64,000 nt of DNA from DATFTF01 sp963825175 (GTDB lineage: Bacteria > Acidobacteriota > Thermoanaerobaculia > UBA5066 > Gp7-AA6), in the NCBI GenBank assembly GCA_963825175.1, contig CAWGSA010000002.1, positions 372,001 to 436,000 on the forward strand. Reading direction: 5' to 3'. The notes beneath the pieces were generated by a model that worked only from the letters and a program-made list of their open reading frames with translations, made no database searches and was not told the origin of the DNA. The translations under genes were made by a program, and so were the position numbers. Positions 8,798 to 17,423 of the stretch are shown here, one piece after another (position 1 is the first letter of the stretch; each line of letters begins with the position of its first letter).

Positions 8798-9427
8798 TTA
8801 GGGCTGCGGCGTATACCGCAGGTACGGCTTCACCCGCCGGTGCCCCTTGGGAAACTTCTTGGGGATGTCCGCGTCGGCCACAGCCGCCGTGATGATGCAG
8901 TCCTCGCCCTGCTTCCAGTTGACCGGCGTGGCCACCTGGTAGTTCGCGGTGAGCTGCAGCGAGTCGATCGCCCGCAAGAGCTCGTCGAAGTTGCGCCCCG
9001 TCGCCGCGGGATAGGTCAGCGTCAGCTTGACCTTCTTGTCCGGCCCGATGACGAAGACCGAGCGCACGGTCAAAGTCTCCGAAGCGTTGGGATGGATCAT
9101 GTCGTAAAGCTGCGCGACCTTGCGGTCGGGATCCGCGATCAGCGGGTAGTTCACCGTCGTGTTCTGCGTCTCGTTGATGTCGTCGATCCACCCCTTGTGG
9201 GATTCGAGCGGATCGACGGACAGGCCGAGGATCTTGACGCCGCGTTTCTCGAACTCCGGCTGGATCTTGGCCATATAGCCGAGCTCCGTGGTACAGACCG
9301 GCGTGTAGTCCTTGGGGTGCGAGAAGAGGACCGCCCAGCCGTTGCCGATCCAGTCGTGGAACCGGATCGGGCCCTCCGTCGTCTGCGCTTCGAAATCCGG
9401 AGCCGTGTCGCCCAAACGGATTGCCAT
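8798..9427 (-). CDS. 1-Cys peroxiredoxin (Prx6/AhpC-TSA family)
   Basis: This 209-residue protein was started at MAIRLG because GGGGAGG lies about 8 nt upstream; a longer start adding five residues is possible. PKDYTPVCTTELG holds the peroxidatic Cys45 with the conserved Thr and Pro. LSVDPLESHKGWIDDI and the long C-terminal arm (TPVNWKQGEDCIITAAV) are typical of Prx6-type enzymes, which reduce H2O2 and alkyl hydroperoxides. It is cytoplasmic, with no signal peptide. It follows the pseudouridine synthase gene on the same strand by 30 bp and may be cotranscribed with it. Confidence 0.93.
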   Translation of the reverse strand: MAIRLGDTAPDFEAQTTEGPIRFHDWIGNGWAVLFSHPKDYTPVCTTELGYMAKIQPEFEKRGVKILGLSVDPLESHKGWIDDINETQNTTVNYPLIADPDRKVAQLYDMIHPNASETLTVRSVFVIGPDKKVKLTLTYPAATGRNFDELLRAIDSLQLTANYQVATPVNWKQGEDCIITAAVADADIPKKFPKGHRRVKPYLRYTPQP

Positions 9428-9457
9428 GAAACACCTCCCCAATCGAGAAGACGAAGC

Positions 9458-10159
9458 CTACCGCGATCCTGTTGTAGGGACGAGCGCGGCGAGCGTCGCC
9501 TCGTAATCCTCCGGAAGGGGGGCGGAGACGTCGACCGCCAGCGCCGGGACCTCCAGCCGCTGGGCGTGGAGGAGCGGCCGCGTGACCGCGGCGAGGGCGC
9601 GGCGCTGGGCGGCGTCCCGGACCCCGTGCCAGCGGGTCGCGCCGCCGTAGAGATCGTCTCCGACGATGGGGTGGCCGTGCGCGGACAGATGGACCCGGAT
9701 CTGGTGCGTGCGGCCCGTTTCCGGTGACAGCTCGAGATCGGCGACCGACGGGAGGCGCGCGAGGGTGCGGTAGCGCGTGCGCGCGGCTTTGCCGTCCGGG
9801 CGGGCCTTCATCCGCCGGCCGTCCGCGGGATCGCGGCCGAGCGGATCGTCCCAGGCTCCCTGCGCCGGCCGGGGATGCCCCCAGGCCAGGGCCCGGTAGG
9901 TTTTTCGGGCCTCCCCCGATTGGAAGGCCAGAGAGAGCGCGCGGTGCGAGTCCTCCGTCCGGGCGAGCAGCACGACCCCGGACGTCCCTTCGTCGAGCCG
10001 GTGAACCAGCAGGAAGTCGCCCCGGCCGCTCTCTCCGCAGGCCGCGAGCAGGCGCGCGACCGCGTCGGCGCCCGACTTGCCCGGACGGCTCGAGGTCGCC
10101 ATGGAAACGCCGGCCGGCTTGTCGACGGCGATCCATTCGCTGGTCTCGGCGAGGATCAC
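9458..10159 (-). CDS. RluA-family RNA pseudouridine synthase
   Basis: This 233-residue protein has a GTG start. VDKPAGVSM near residue 12 and LLVHRLDEGTSGVVLLA with catalytic Asp56 are the family signatures. GRTHQIRVHLSAHGHPIVGD is the C-terminal RluA motif. It converts uridine to pseudouridine in rRNA or tRNA; the site cannot be assigned. There is no N-terminal S4 domain, so it is the short RluA/RluC-core form. It is divergent from the nucleotidyltransferase gene at 10212 and upstream of the peroxiredoxin gene. Confidence 0.92.
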   Translation of the reverse strand: MILAETSEWIAVDKPAGVSMATSSRPGKSGADAVARLLAACGESGRGDFLLVHRLDEGTSGVVLLARTEDSHRALSLAFQSGEARKTYRALAWGHPRPAQGAWDDPLGRDPADGRRMKARPDGKAARTRYRTLARLPSVADLELSPETGRTHQIRVHLSAHGHPIVGDDLYGGATRWHGVRDAAQRRALAAVTRPLLHAQRLEVPALAVDVSAPLPEDYEATLAALVPTTGSR

Positions 10160-10193
10160 GACTCCAGGCTCTCCCTTCCCTTCCTCACGCGAG

Positions 10194-10199
10194 TATCCT
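10194..10199 (+). promoter_or_regulatory. Candidate -10 box (TATCCT) 12 nt before a start codon
   Basis: GAGTATCCTCT precedes the ATG at 10212 and is repeated, with identical 12-nt spacing, before an ATG at 11001. As a TAnnnT -10 element it would start transcription about 5 nt from the ATG. No convincing -35 is seen. Confidence 0.35.
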
Positions 10200-10211
10200 C
10201 TCAGCGAACGG

Positions 10212-10583
10212 ATGGACTTCGAACGCGCGTACGACTTGGTTTCGAGGTTCCTCGACGAGGGCGGCTACCGCTACGCCCTCGTGGGCGGATTGGCCCTCGT
10301 CCTGTATGGCTCCCCAAGGGCGACAGCGGATTTGGATTTCGTGGCCGAGGCCAGGTGCCGCGAGGGGCTCGTGGAGTTCCTGCAAGGGAAGGGCTACGAG
10401 ACGTTGCACCTTTCCGAGGGGTACTCGAATCATCTCCATCCGGATCCGCCGTGGGGCCGGATCGATGTCGTCTACGTGGACGGTCCTACTGGCGCCTGGG
10501 CCTGGTCGCAGGAGATCTCACGGCTCTTCCCGACTCCTCCGCGCCGCGCGACCTCCGAAGGCTGGGAGCCGTTTTCGCTCTGA
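10212..10583 (+). CDS. Small nucleotidyltransferase (MNT/AbiEii-like fold)
   Basis: This is a 123-residue protein. YALVGGLALVLYGSPRATAD followed by LDFV gives the GS...DxD signature of pol-beta-type nucleotidyltransferases (Gly-Ser, then Asp-Leu-Asp). RIDVVYVDG supplies a later acidic strand. Stand-alone proteins of this kind occur as antitoxins of HEPN toxins, in AbiE-type systems, or alone. No HEPN or toxin partner is adjacent, since the next gene is a VOC protein 16 bp downstream. The start was chosen at MDF after the TATCCT box; no strong ribosome-binding site is seen, which fits a near-leaderless message. Confidence 0.68.
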   Translation: MDFERAYDLVSRFLDEGGYRYALVGGLALVLYGSPRATADLDFVAEARCREGLVEFLQGKGYETLHLSEGYSNHLHPDPPWGRIDVVYVDGPTGAWAWSQEISRLFPTPPRRATSEGWEPFSL

Positions 10584-10599
10584 GGTATCGTCGGGGCCC

Positions 10600-10947
10600 A
10601 TGGGAAACCAGATCTGCCATTTCGAGATCGGATGCCGCGACCGGGGCAAGACGACGGACTTCTATTCGAAGATGTTCGACTGGAAGATGGAAGACGAGCC
10701 GGGCTCGACGCGTATCCGCACCGGCGGCGACATCGGCGGACACATCCAGGCGCTCGGCCACGAGCCCCACAACTACACGGCGTTCTACGTCATGGTCGAC
10801 GACGTCGCAGCCGCGCTGGCGAAAGCCATCGAGCTCGGCGGCAAGAAGCTGGTCGGCCCGGTGCCGCTGCCGGGGAACACCGAGTTCGGCTGGTTCGCCG
10901 ATCCCGAGGGCAACATGATCGGCGTCTACGGCGAGGCGAAAAGGTAG
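10600..10947 (+). CDS. VOC-superfamily (glyoxalase-like) protein
   Basis: This 115-residue single-module protein shows the beta-alpha-beta-beta-beta VOC pattern. ICHFEIGCRDRGKTTDFYSK and its following MFDWKM form the first half, AFYVMVDDVAAALAKAIELG the second, and FADPEGNMIGVYGE closes with the metal-ligand Glu position. Such proteins include glyoxalases, dioxygenases and antibiotic-binding proteins, and the substrate is unknown. A TATCGT hexamer lies 8 nt before the ATG, with no Shine-Dalgarno sequence. Confidence 0.85.
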   Translation: MGNQICHFEIGCRDRGKTTDFYSKMFDWKMEDEPGSTRIRTGGDIGGHIQALGHEPHNYTAFYVMVDDVAAALAKAIELGGKKLVGPVPLPGNTEFGWFADPEGNMIGVYGEAKR

Positions 10948-10982
10948 CCACGTCGGCGCCCCCTTCCGCGCAGCCATCCGAG

Positions 10983-10988
10983 TATCCT
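10983..10988 (+). promoter_or_regulatory. Candidate -10 box (TATCCT), copy of the one at 10194
   Basis: GAGTATCCTCT is repeated here, again 12 nt before an ATG followed by GATTTCG (10212 has GACTTCG). It is the likely promoter for the small ORF and kinase downstream. Confidence 0.35.
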
Positions 10989-11000
10989 CTGCCTGAAGCG

Positions 11001-11120
11001 ATGGATTTCGTGTCCGCCCTTCCTGCTGCCGAAACCCGCTACGCTCGGGACGTCGATTTCTGCCTGCCGGCGCCCAGAAGCCGGCGGCCCTTGACCCGTG
11101 CGGAGCGGTCCGTGGCGTGA
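11001..11120 (+). CDS. Possible 39-residue leader ORF upstream of the kinase
   Basis: The ATG at 11001 follows a TATCCT box. The frame ends at 11120 in a TGA that overlaps the kinase GTG start (GTGA, 11117-11120). The product (MDFVSALPAAETRY...) is not recognised. The overlap would allow translational coupling. It could equally be a chance frame left by duplication of the 10190 promoter and start. Low confidence. Confidence 0.2.
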   Translation: MDFVSALPAAETRYARDVDFCLPAPRSRRPLTRAERSVA

Positions 11121-13471
11121 TTCCCGCGGGCGCCCGATTCGGGCCGTACGAAGTCCTGTCCCCCCTTGGCGCGGGCGGCATGGGCGAGGTCTACAGAGCC
11201 CGAGACACGCGGCTGGGCCGAGAAGTGGCGATCAAGGTTCTTCCTGAGGCGCTCTCCGCCGATCCCGACCGCCTGCGCCGGTTCGAGCAGGAGGCGAAGG
11301 CCGCAGGCATTCTGAACCATCCCAACATCATAGCCGTCTACGACATCGGCGTGCACGACGATGCCCCCTACGTCGTGGAAGAGCTGCTGGAAGGGGAGAC
11401 ACTGCGTCAGACGCTCGCGGGAGGAAAACTCTCGCCTCGTCGTGCCGCGGATTACGCCCTGCAAGTCGCGCATGGTCTGGCCGCGGCCCACGAGAAGGGG
11501 ATCGTCCATCGGGACTTGAAGCCCGAAAACCTCTTTGTCACCAGCGACGGGCGAGTCAAGATCCTCGATTTCGGCCTGGCCAAGCTGACGCTCCCGGGGA
11601 CCGCAGCCGTCATGGCCGAAGCTCCAACGGTGACTGCCGCGACGGAGCCGGGCGTCGTGCTCGGCACGGTCGGGTACATGTCACCCGAGCAGGTGCGCGG
11701 TCGCGCGGCCGACCCACGAAGCGACATCTTCTCCTTCGGAGCGGTCCTCCACGAGATGCTCTCCGGCGAGCGAGCTTTCCGCGGAGAGTCGCACGCGGAA
11801 ACGATGAGCGCGATTCTGACGAAGGAGCCGCCGGACCTCTTCCTCGCCAACCGCGCCATCCCGCCAGGCCTGGAGCGGGTCGTGCGGCACTGCCTGGAGA
11901 AGGACCCGGAGCGGAGGTTCCATTCCGCGCATGACCTCGCCTTCGACCTCGAGGCGCTCTCGGAGTCTCCCGCCTCCGCTCCACGCTCGATGAGAGCAGC
12001 TCGGGGTCCGACCCGGTGGGTTGCCGGCGCGGCCGCGTTCGTCATGCTCGGTGCGGCGATTCTTCTCCTGCGTTCGCGAACCGGACCGATTGAATCTCTG
12101 GCAGTTCTTCCCTTTGTCAACGCCAGCGGTGATTCCAATCTCGATTACCTGAGCGACGGGATGACCGAGAGCCTGATCAACAGCCTCTCGCAGCTTCCGA
12201 ATTTGACGGTCATGTCGCGTAATTCCGTCTTCCGGTACAAGGGGCGCGAAATGGATGCTCAGGCGGCCGGACGAGAGCTGAGGGTTCAGGCGGTTCTCAT
12301 GGGCAGAGTGATTGAGCGCGGATCGGACCTCTCCGTGAGCGCCGAGCTCGTGAACACTCGAAACAACAGTCACGTCTGGGGGGACAGGTTTGACCGCAAG
12401 ATGTCGGACGTTCTCGCCGTACAGGAGGAGATCGTCCGGAACATTTCGACCACGCTGCGGCAGCGGTTGACGGGGGAGGACAAGAAGCGGCTCGGCAAGC
12501 GCTTTACCGAGAACACCGAGGCTTACAACCTCTATCTGAAGGGCCGGTACCTTTGGAACAAGAGAAACGGTGAGGACCTCAAGAGGGGGATCGAGAACTT
12601 TCGGCTGGCGATCGAGAGAGATCCGGCTTACGCGCTCGCCTACGGCGGTCTCGCGGACAGCTACGCTGTGATGCCGATCTACGGATTTCCGGCGAGCGAG
12701 GCCTTTACGATGGCCAAGGCCGCGGCGCAGAAAGCTCTGGAGATCGACGACTCGCTCGCGCAGCCTCACGCCGTGCTCGGTCTCATTCACGAGTCCTTCG
12801 ACTGGGACTTTCCGGCCGCGGGTCGTGAGTACCGGCGGTCAATCGAGCTCGATCCCAAATATCCCACGGCGCACCACTGGTACAGCCTTTACCTCTTCCA
12901 GATGGGACGGTCCGCCGAAGCGATCCGGGAGGCCGAGCGAGCCTACGACCTGGACCCGCTCTCGCTCATCATCAACAATTTGCAGACGATGACTTTCTAT
13001 TACACGCGCCGGCTCGACGCGGCGCTCGGAGCGGCGCGCCGGACTCTCGACCTCGAAAAGGACTTCCCGCCGGCTCACCTCTGGATGGGGAACGTGCTCG
13101 TGCAGACGAAGCAGTTCACGCCGGGAATCGCCGAGTTACAAGAAGCCGTCCGGCTCATTGGACGGCACAATGAGGCTCTTTCCACGCTCGGCCATGCCTA
13201 CGCGGTCTCGGGCAGAAAACAGGAAGCCGTCGCCGTGATCGAGGAGCTGAAGCGGTGGCCCGAACAGGGGTACGACCCCACAATCAACATCGCGCTCGTG
13301 TATGCCGGCCTCGGTCAAAATAATGAAGCGATGGAATGGCTGGAGAAAGGCTTTCGAGCCCATAGTTCCTGGTTCACCCAATTTGGGCTCAAGGTCGACC
13401 CTCGCTGGGACGGTCTTCGCTCCGACGCTCGGTTCCGGGACCTTCTCAAACACATCGGCTTCCCACCATGA
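11117..13471 (+). CDS. Membrane Ser/Thr protein kinase with TolB-N-like and TPR sensor domain
   Basis: This is a 784-residue protein with a GTG start. Residues 10-275 are a PknB-type kinase: LGAGGMGEVYRA (glycine loop), Lys40 in VAIKVL, HRDLKPEN (Asp133), then DFGLAK and SPEQVRG. One membrane segment lies near 301-321 (VAGAAAFVMLGAAILLL). The extracytoplasmic part begins with SLAVLPFVNASGDSNLDYLS, the CadC/adenylate-cyclase-associated nucleotide-free 'TolB-N' type domain. TPR repeats follow (YLKGRYLWNKR, LAYGGLADSY, ALAQPHAVLGL-like units) up to the C-terminus. The layout is a one-component transmembrane kinase sensing proteins or peptides outside. No substrate is encoded nearby. Three other kinases of different tail type occur in the window. 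Confidence 0.92.
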   Translation: MIPAGARFGPYEVLSPLGAGGMGEVYRARDTRLGREVAIKVLPEALSADPDRLRRFEQEAKAAGILNHPNIIAVYDIGVHDDAPYVVEELLEGETLRQTLAGGKLSPRRAADYALQVAHGLAAAHEKGIVHRDLKPENLFVTSDGRVKILDFGLAKLTLPGTAAVMAEAPTVTAATEPGVVLGTVGYMSPEQVRGRAADPRSDIFSFGAVLHEMLSGERAFRGESHAETMSAILTKEPPDLFLANRAIPPGLERVVRHCLEKDPERRFHSAHDLAFDLEALSESPASAPRSMRAARGPTRWVAGAAAFVMLGAAILLLRSRTGPIESLAVLPFVNASGDSNLDYLSDGMTESLINSLSQLPNLTVMSRNSVFRYKGREMDAQAAGRELRVQAVLMGRVIERGSDLSVSAELVNTRNNSHVWGDRFDRKMSDVLAVQEEIVRNISTTLRQRLTGEDKKRLGKRFTENTEAYNLYLKGRYLWNKRNGEDLKRGIENFRLAIERDPAYALAYGGLADSYAVMPIYGFPASEAFTMAKAAAQKALEIDDSLAQPHAVLGLIHESFDWDFPAAGREYRRSIELDPKYPTAHHWYSLYLFQMGRSAEAIREAERAYDLDPLSLIINNLQTMTFYYTRRLDAALGAARRTLDLEKDFPPAHLWMGNVLVQTKQFTPGIAELQEAVRLIGRHNEALSTLGHAYAVSGRKQEAVAVIEELKRWPEQGYDPTINIALVYAGLGQNNEAMEWLEKGFRAHSSWFTQFGLKVDPRWDGLRSDARFRDLLKHIGFPP

Positions 13472-13510
13472 CGCGGCGGGAATTGAATCGAGAAGTAAGG
13501 AATCCTGAGG

Positions 13511-14761
13511 TCAGGCCGGCACGGGATGGGCCGATTCCTTCTTAGGATATTTCGTCGCCACGTAGTCGTCGATCAGGGCCCGGAAGGCGTCGGAGAGTTC
13601 GGCGTACGTTCCCTTCAACGTCGTGAAGTGCTGCCCGTCGATGTAGACGGGGCAATGCGGCTCCTCGCCGGTGCCGGGAAGCGAGATGCCGATGTTGGCG
13701 GCCTTGGATTCGCCGGGCCCGTTGACCACGCAGCCCATGACCGCCAGCGTCAGCGTCTCGACGCCTTCGCGATCCTTCTTCCACTCCGGCATCTTTTCCC
13801 GCACGTAGTCCTGGATCCGCTCGGCCAGCTCCTGGAACGTGGTCGACGTCGTGCGGCCGCAGCCGGGGCAGGCCGTGACCGAGGGCGCGAAGGAGCGGAT
13901 CCCGAGCGACTGGAGGAGCTCGCACGCCGCGTAGACCTCCTCGCGCCGGTCGCCGCCCGGCCGCGGCGTCAGGGACACCCGGATCGTGTCGCCGATCCCT
14001 TCGGAGAGGAGCACGCCCATGGCCGAGGAGGACCACACCAGGCCCTTGATGCCCATGCCCGCTTCGGTCAGACCCAGGTGGAGGGGCTGGTCGGTCCGGG
14101 CGGCCAGGTCGCGGTAGACCGCGATGAGGTCGAGCGGGCGGGAAACCTTGCACGAGATGATGATCTGGTCCTTGCGCAATCCCGACTGCAGGGCGAGTTC
14201 GGTCGACTGGAGCGCGGAGAGGACCATGCACTCGTTGACGACCTCTTCGGACGTGTGCCCGAGGTCCCGGTCGGTGTTCTCCTGCATCTTGGCCATGACC
14301 AGCTCCTGGTTCAAGGAGCCGCCGTTGACGCCGATGCGCACCGGCTTGCCGTGGTCGCGGGCCACGCCGCAGATCGTCGAGAACTGCTCGTCGCGCCGCA
14401 CGCCCTTGCCGACGTTGCCGGGGTTGATCCGGTACTTGTCGAGGGCGCGGGCCATGGCCGGGAACTTCGTCAGGAGGACGTGGCCGTTGTAGTGGAAGTC
14501 TCCGATCAGGGGAGCCGCGACGCCGGCGTCGAGCATCCGCTTCTTGATCTCGGAGACGGCCGCGGCGGCCTCGGGCACGTTGACGGTCACGCGGACCATC
14601 TCCGAGCCGGCCTGCGCGAGCTCGATGCATTGCCGGGACGTCGAGGCGACATCGGCCGTGTCGGTGTTGGCCATCGACTGCACCACGACCGGCGCCCCGC
14701 CGCCGACCTGGACGGGGCCGACCGGGACGCCGACGGTGGCGTGGCGTTTTCTCTTCTCCAT
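13511..14761 (-). CDS. ispG: 4-hydroxy-3-methylbut-2-enyl diphosphate synthase (IspG/GcpE)
   Basis: This 416-residue protein belongs to the MEP isoprenoid pathway and reductively converts MEcPP to HMBPP using a [4Fe-4S] cluster. PVVVQSMANTDTADVAST is the N-terminal barrel signature. ACPGCGRTT (Cys298, Cys301) and GCVVNGPGE (Cys344, Glu351) provide the cluster ligands. It has the short bacterial form without the plant-type insert. The gene is 48 bp downstream of the beta-lactamase-like gene on the same strand, and converges on the kinase gene with 39 bp between stops. This shows the organism uses the MEP route. Confidence 0.97.
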   Translation of the reverse strand: MEKRKRHATVGVPVGPVQVGGGAPVVVQSMANTDTADVASTSRQCIELAQAGSEMVRVTVNVPEAAAAVSEIKKRMLDAGVAAPLIGDFHYNGHVLLTKFPAMARALDKYRINPGNVGKGVRRDEQFSTICGVARDHGKPVRIGVNGGSLNQELVMAKMQENTDRDLGHTSEEVVNECMVLSALQSTELALQSGLRKDQIIISCKVSRPLDLIAVYRDLAARTDQPLHLGLTEAGMGIKGLVWSSSAMGVLLSEGIGDTIRVSLTPRPGGDRREEVYAACELLQSLGIRSFAPSVTACPGCGRTTSTTFQELAERIQDYVREKMPEWKKDREGVETLTLAVMGCVVNGPGESKAANIGISLPGTGEEPHCPVYIDGQHFTTLKGTYAELSDAFRALIDDYVATKYPKKESAHPVPA

Positions 14762-14809
14762 GCGACCTATGAATTTACCAGACGCACGAGCTCCCGCGGG
14801 CGCCGCGGC

Positions 14810-15766
14810 TCACCTCGAACTCGCGCCGCCGCCCGTCGGTTCGGCTCGAAAGTGGTCGTACACCATCCGTGACAGCTCCGCCCCGGTGGTCAGGGCTTCG
14901 TTGTCCACGGTGGCCCGGGTGTCGGCGCCTCGCCGCACGCAGATGGCGATCACGTACCGCACCTTCGGGCTCTCGACGTAGGAGGCGTCGGTGCGGATCT
15001 CGCCGTGGAAGCCCCTGGCGTCGGGCAGTTTCTCCTCGTCCCAGCCGGTCTTGTTGGCGACGACGATCTTGTCGGCCTCCAGAGGCAGGGACCGCGGGAT
15101 CATGGTCCGGTCCTGCTGCTCGCGCAGGAGGGCCAGCATCCGGTCGCAGGCCGCGCGGTCGACGACTTTTCCGTCGGCGATGAGCTCGAAGAGCCGGGCC
15201 ATCTCCTTAGGCGTGGTCATGCCCAGGCCGAATTCGCGCTCTTCCTCCGGAAAGACGTCGGCGTGCCCGTCGCGGAAGGTCGGGCGGAAGATCTTCGTAT
15301 TCGTCAGGCCGTAGGAAGCCATGCGCCGATCGACCTCGACCGCGCCGACCTTGCGGACCAGGTAGTTCGTGGCGGTGTTGTCGCTGTAGGCGATCATCAG
15401 ATGCAGCAGATCGGTCAGCGTGACCACGGTGCCGGCGTGCAGCATGTTGAGCGGCACCGTCTCGTCCCCGGCCTTGTCGCCGTCGGCGAGCGTCACCGAC
15501 CAGTCGGGGGGGACCTTGCCCTCGGCGGCCTGGTGAAACACCTCCGCCAGGACGGCGACTTTGATGAGGCTGGCGGCGGGAAACCGCGTGTCGCCGGACA
15601 CCGAGACGGTCTCGCCGGTCTTCAGGTTCCTGGCCGCGATGCCCAGCTCCCCATGAAAACGCGCGATCCGCCGTGAGAGCGCCTTCTCCATGGCGCTCGG
15701 GGGAGGCGGCCCGGCGGGGGCGGCTCCGCCCGAGGCCAGACACAGGGCCAGCGCCGCCGCCAACAT
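14810..15766 (-). CDS. Exported class A beta-lactamase-like serine hydrolase
   Basis: This is a 318-residue protein with a signal peptide (about 1-18). FPAASLIKV carries Ser66-x-x-Lys69, AYSDNTATNYLV carries SDN at 128-130, and VVANKTGW carries KTG at 239-241, the three active-site motifs. The usual omega-loop Glu166 motif (ExxLN) is not evident; the region reads FRPTFRDGHADVFPEEE. True beta-lactam hydrolysis is therefore uncertain, and a DD-peptidase or other acyl-serine role is possible. A TATCCT box ends 6 nt before the ATG, suggesting a leaderless transcript. ispG follows on the same strand. Confidence 0.85.
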   Translation of the reverse strand: MLAAALALCLASGGAAPAGPPPPSAMEKALSRRIARFHGELGIAARNLKTGETVSVSGDTRFPAASLIKVAVLAEVFHQAAEGKVPPDWSVTLADGDKAGDETVPLNMLHAGTVVTLTDLLHLMIAYSDNTATNYLVRKVGAVEVDRRMASYGLTNTKIFRPTFRDGHADVFPEEEREFGLGMTTPKEMARLFELIADGKVVDRAACDRMLALLREQQDRTMIPRSLPLEADKIVVANKTGWDEEKLPDARGFHGEIRTDASYVESPKVRYVIAICVRRGADTRATVDNEALTTGAELSRMVYDHFRAEPTGGGASSR

Positions 15767-15772
15767 AGGGAG

Positions 15773-15800
15773 AGGATACCGAAGCGGCCTCGGCTACAAT
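15773..15800. promoter_or_regulatory. Divergent promoter region between beta-lactamase-like and DinB genes
   Basis: On the minus strand TATCCT (15778-15773) lies 6 nt before the hydrolase ATG, with TTGTAG 15 nt further upstream. On the plus strand TACAAT (15795-15800) could be the -10 box for the DinB gene at 15896. Assignments rest on pattern only. Confidence 0.35.
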
Positions 15801-15895
15801 TCCCGCGCTCGGAGCGCCGGGCGAAACGGATCGGCCGGGAACGCGGGCTCGCGCGGCGGGCGCCCAACCGGCGAGGACAGGAAGAGGTTGACGCG

Positions 15896-16405
15896 ATGGA
15901 CTTCACGACGCTGCTGGACGAGGCTCTTGAGTCCTGGGAGTTCGCTCGCGCCGGGGTGATCGACGAGCTCAAGAACGTTCCGGAGAAGGACATGGGGTTC
16001 GCGCCCTCGGAGAAGAGCCGGTCGGTCATCGAGCTCGCGCAGCACATCATCGAATCCGGGATGATGATGGCGGGAGAGCTGTCGCGCCCGGACGGCGACT
16101 TCCAGCGAAAGTCCTACGAGGGATTCCTGCACGAGTACGCCAAGGGCGTCGGCGGAAGCCGGACCAAGGCGCAGCTTCTGGCTCTCCTGAAGAAATCGCA
16201 CCAGGACGGCTCCAAGCGCATCCACCATGCCGGCGAGCTCCTGATGCTTCAGCACATCAACCGCTTCGACGGCAAGAAGGGGACTCGCCTGGCCTGGATG
16301 CACCACGGCATCGGCCATGAGGAATACCACCGCGGCCAGCTCGCGCTGTACGTCCGGCTTCTCGGCCGCACGCCGGCGCTCACGCGCAAAATCCACGGAA
16401 GTTAG
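15896..16405 (+). CDS. DinB-family metal-binding protein
   Basis: This 169-residue four-helix-bundle protein has the DinB/YfiT pattern. A histidine in VIELAQHIIESG and the HHGIGHEEYHRGQLALYVRLLG segment supply the His3 metal site. Family members include bacillithiol- and mycothiol-linked transferases and many of unknown function. It is cytoplasmic, and nothing adjacent fixes a role. A secreted DinB-like protein occurs at 21917. Confidence 0.87.
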   Translation: MDFTTLLDEALESWEFARAGVIDELKNVPEKDMGFAPSEKSRSVIELAQHIIESGMMMAGELSRPDGDFQRKSYEGFLHEYAKGVGGSRTKAQLLALLKKSHQDGSKRIHHAGELLMLQHINRFDGKKGTRLAWMHHGIGHEEYHRGQLALYVRLLGRTPALTRKIHGS

Positions 16406-16447
16406 CAGCAGCGGGCGCCGCGCTGACGGGGACGAGGTCCGCTCCCG

Positions 16448-17050
16448 ATGAAGCCGCGCTTCTTCCAAACGCCGGCGCAGTTGCGTTCCTGGCTCGAAAC
16501 CCACCACGCGGAGAGCCGCGAGCTCATCATCGGGTTTCACAAGAAGGGCTCTGGGAAGCCCAGCATCACCTGGTCCGAGTCGGTCGACGAGGCTCTCTGC
16601 TTCGGCTGGATCGATGGCGTCCGCCGCAGCCTCGACGAAACGAGCTACGTCATCCGCTTCACGCCGCGTCAGACGAGGAGCACGTGGAGCGCGGTCAACA
16701 TCGCCAAGATGGAAGGGCTCCTGCGCGAGGGCCGCGCGCGCCCGGCCGGCCGCGAGGCGTTCGAGGCCCGGGACGAGGAGCGGTCGAAGATCTACTCCTA
16801 CGAGCAGCGCAAGACCGCGGCCTTCGACAAGGCTTCGGAGAAGCAGTTCCGAGCCGATGCCGCGGCCTGGAAATTCTTTCAGGCGCAGCCGCCCTGGTAC
16901 CGCCGGACCGCGACGTGGTGGGTGATCAGCGCGAAGAAAGAGGAGACCCGTCAGAAGAGGCTGCGCACGCTCATCGACCGCTCCGCGCGCGGAGAACCGA
17001 TTCGCGAGCTGCGGCGCCCGGGGAAGTCCCCGAGCAAGGAGCCTGGCTAG
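16448..17050 (+). CDS. YdeI/OmpD-associated family protein
   Basis: This 200-residue protein carries the family pattern: FHKKGSGKPSITWSESVDEA followed by LCFGWIDGVRR, then FTPRQTRSTWSAVNIAKMEGL, and a basic C-terminus. Relatives are described as bacteriocin-protection or YdeI proteins, and the biochemical role is not known. It starts 42 nt after the DinB gene on the same strand, so the two are probably cotranscribed. The stop overlaps the end of the convergent zinc-ribbon relic. Confidence 0.85.
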   Translation: MKPRFFQTPAQLRSWLETHHAESRELIIGFHKKGSGKPSITWSESVDEALCFGWIDGVRRSLDETSYVIRFTPRQTRSTWSAVNIAKMEGLLREGRARPAGREAFEARDEERSKIYSYEQRKTAAFDKASEKQFRADAAAWKFFQAQPPWYRRTATWWVISAKKEETRQKRLRTLIDRSARGEPIRELRRPGKSPSKEPG

Positions 17051-17285
17051 GCGAGCTTCTCCCCGCACTCAGGGCAGAACCTGGGATGGCCCTCGACCTG
17101 GTGCCGCACTTGGAGCAGGTCACTGCGGTCGAGAGAGGCGCGCCGCAGTCCGGGCAGAACTTGCCGTCCTGCGTGTGGGCCCCGCAGGACGGGCAGGTCG
17201 CCGCCTGCTTGCGCGCGATGTCGCGGTCCTTGAGCCAGTCGATGTTCTGGGCCTTCTGAGTCGGCGATTCCTCGCGGCGCTGCAC
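17047..17285 (-). pseudogene. Zinc-ribbon C-terminal remnant with one frameshift
   Basis: From a GTG at 17285 the frame reads AQNIDWLKDRDIARKQAATC and then CPSCGAHTQDGKFCPDCGAPL and CSKCG. A third ribbon half, RFCPECGEKLA, follows only after a one-base shift near 17105, ending at 17047. Four CxxC pairs in this order resemble the C-terminal zinc ribbons of SPFH/virion-core-like proteins. The N-terminal domain is missing, so this is a truncated and frameshifted relic. The ancestor is inferred. Confidence 0.55.
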
Positions 17286-17423
17286 CGGAGGTCATACAGT
17301 CGAACAGCTTGGGTTGTTCTGCAAGGAGTGCGGCCAACCCGTCGAGGATGACAGAGATTCTTGAGCGATGCGTTCTCCGGGAGCGAGCGTGGTGGGTCGG
17401 AGATGCTCGCGCGATGAAATCCG

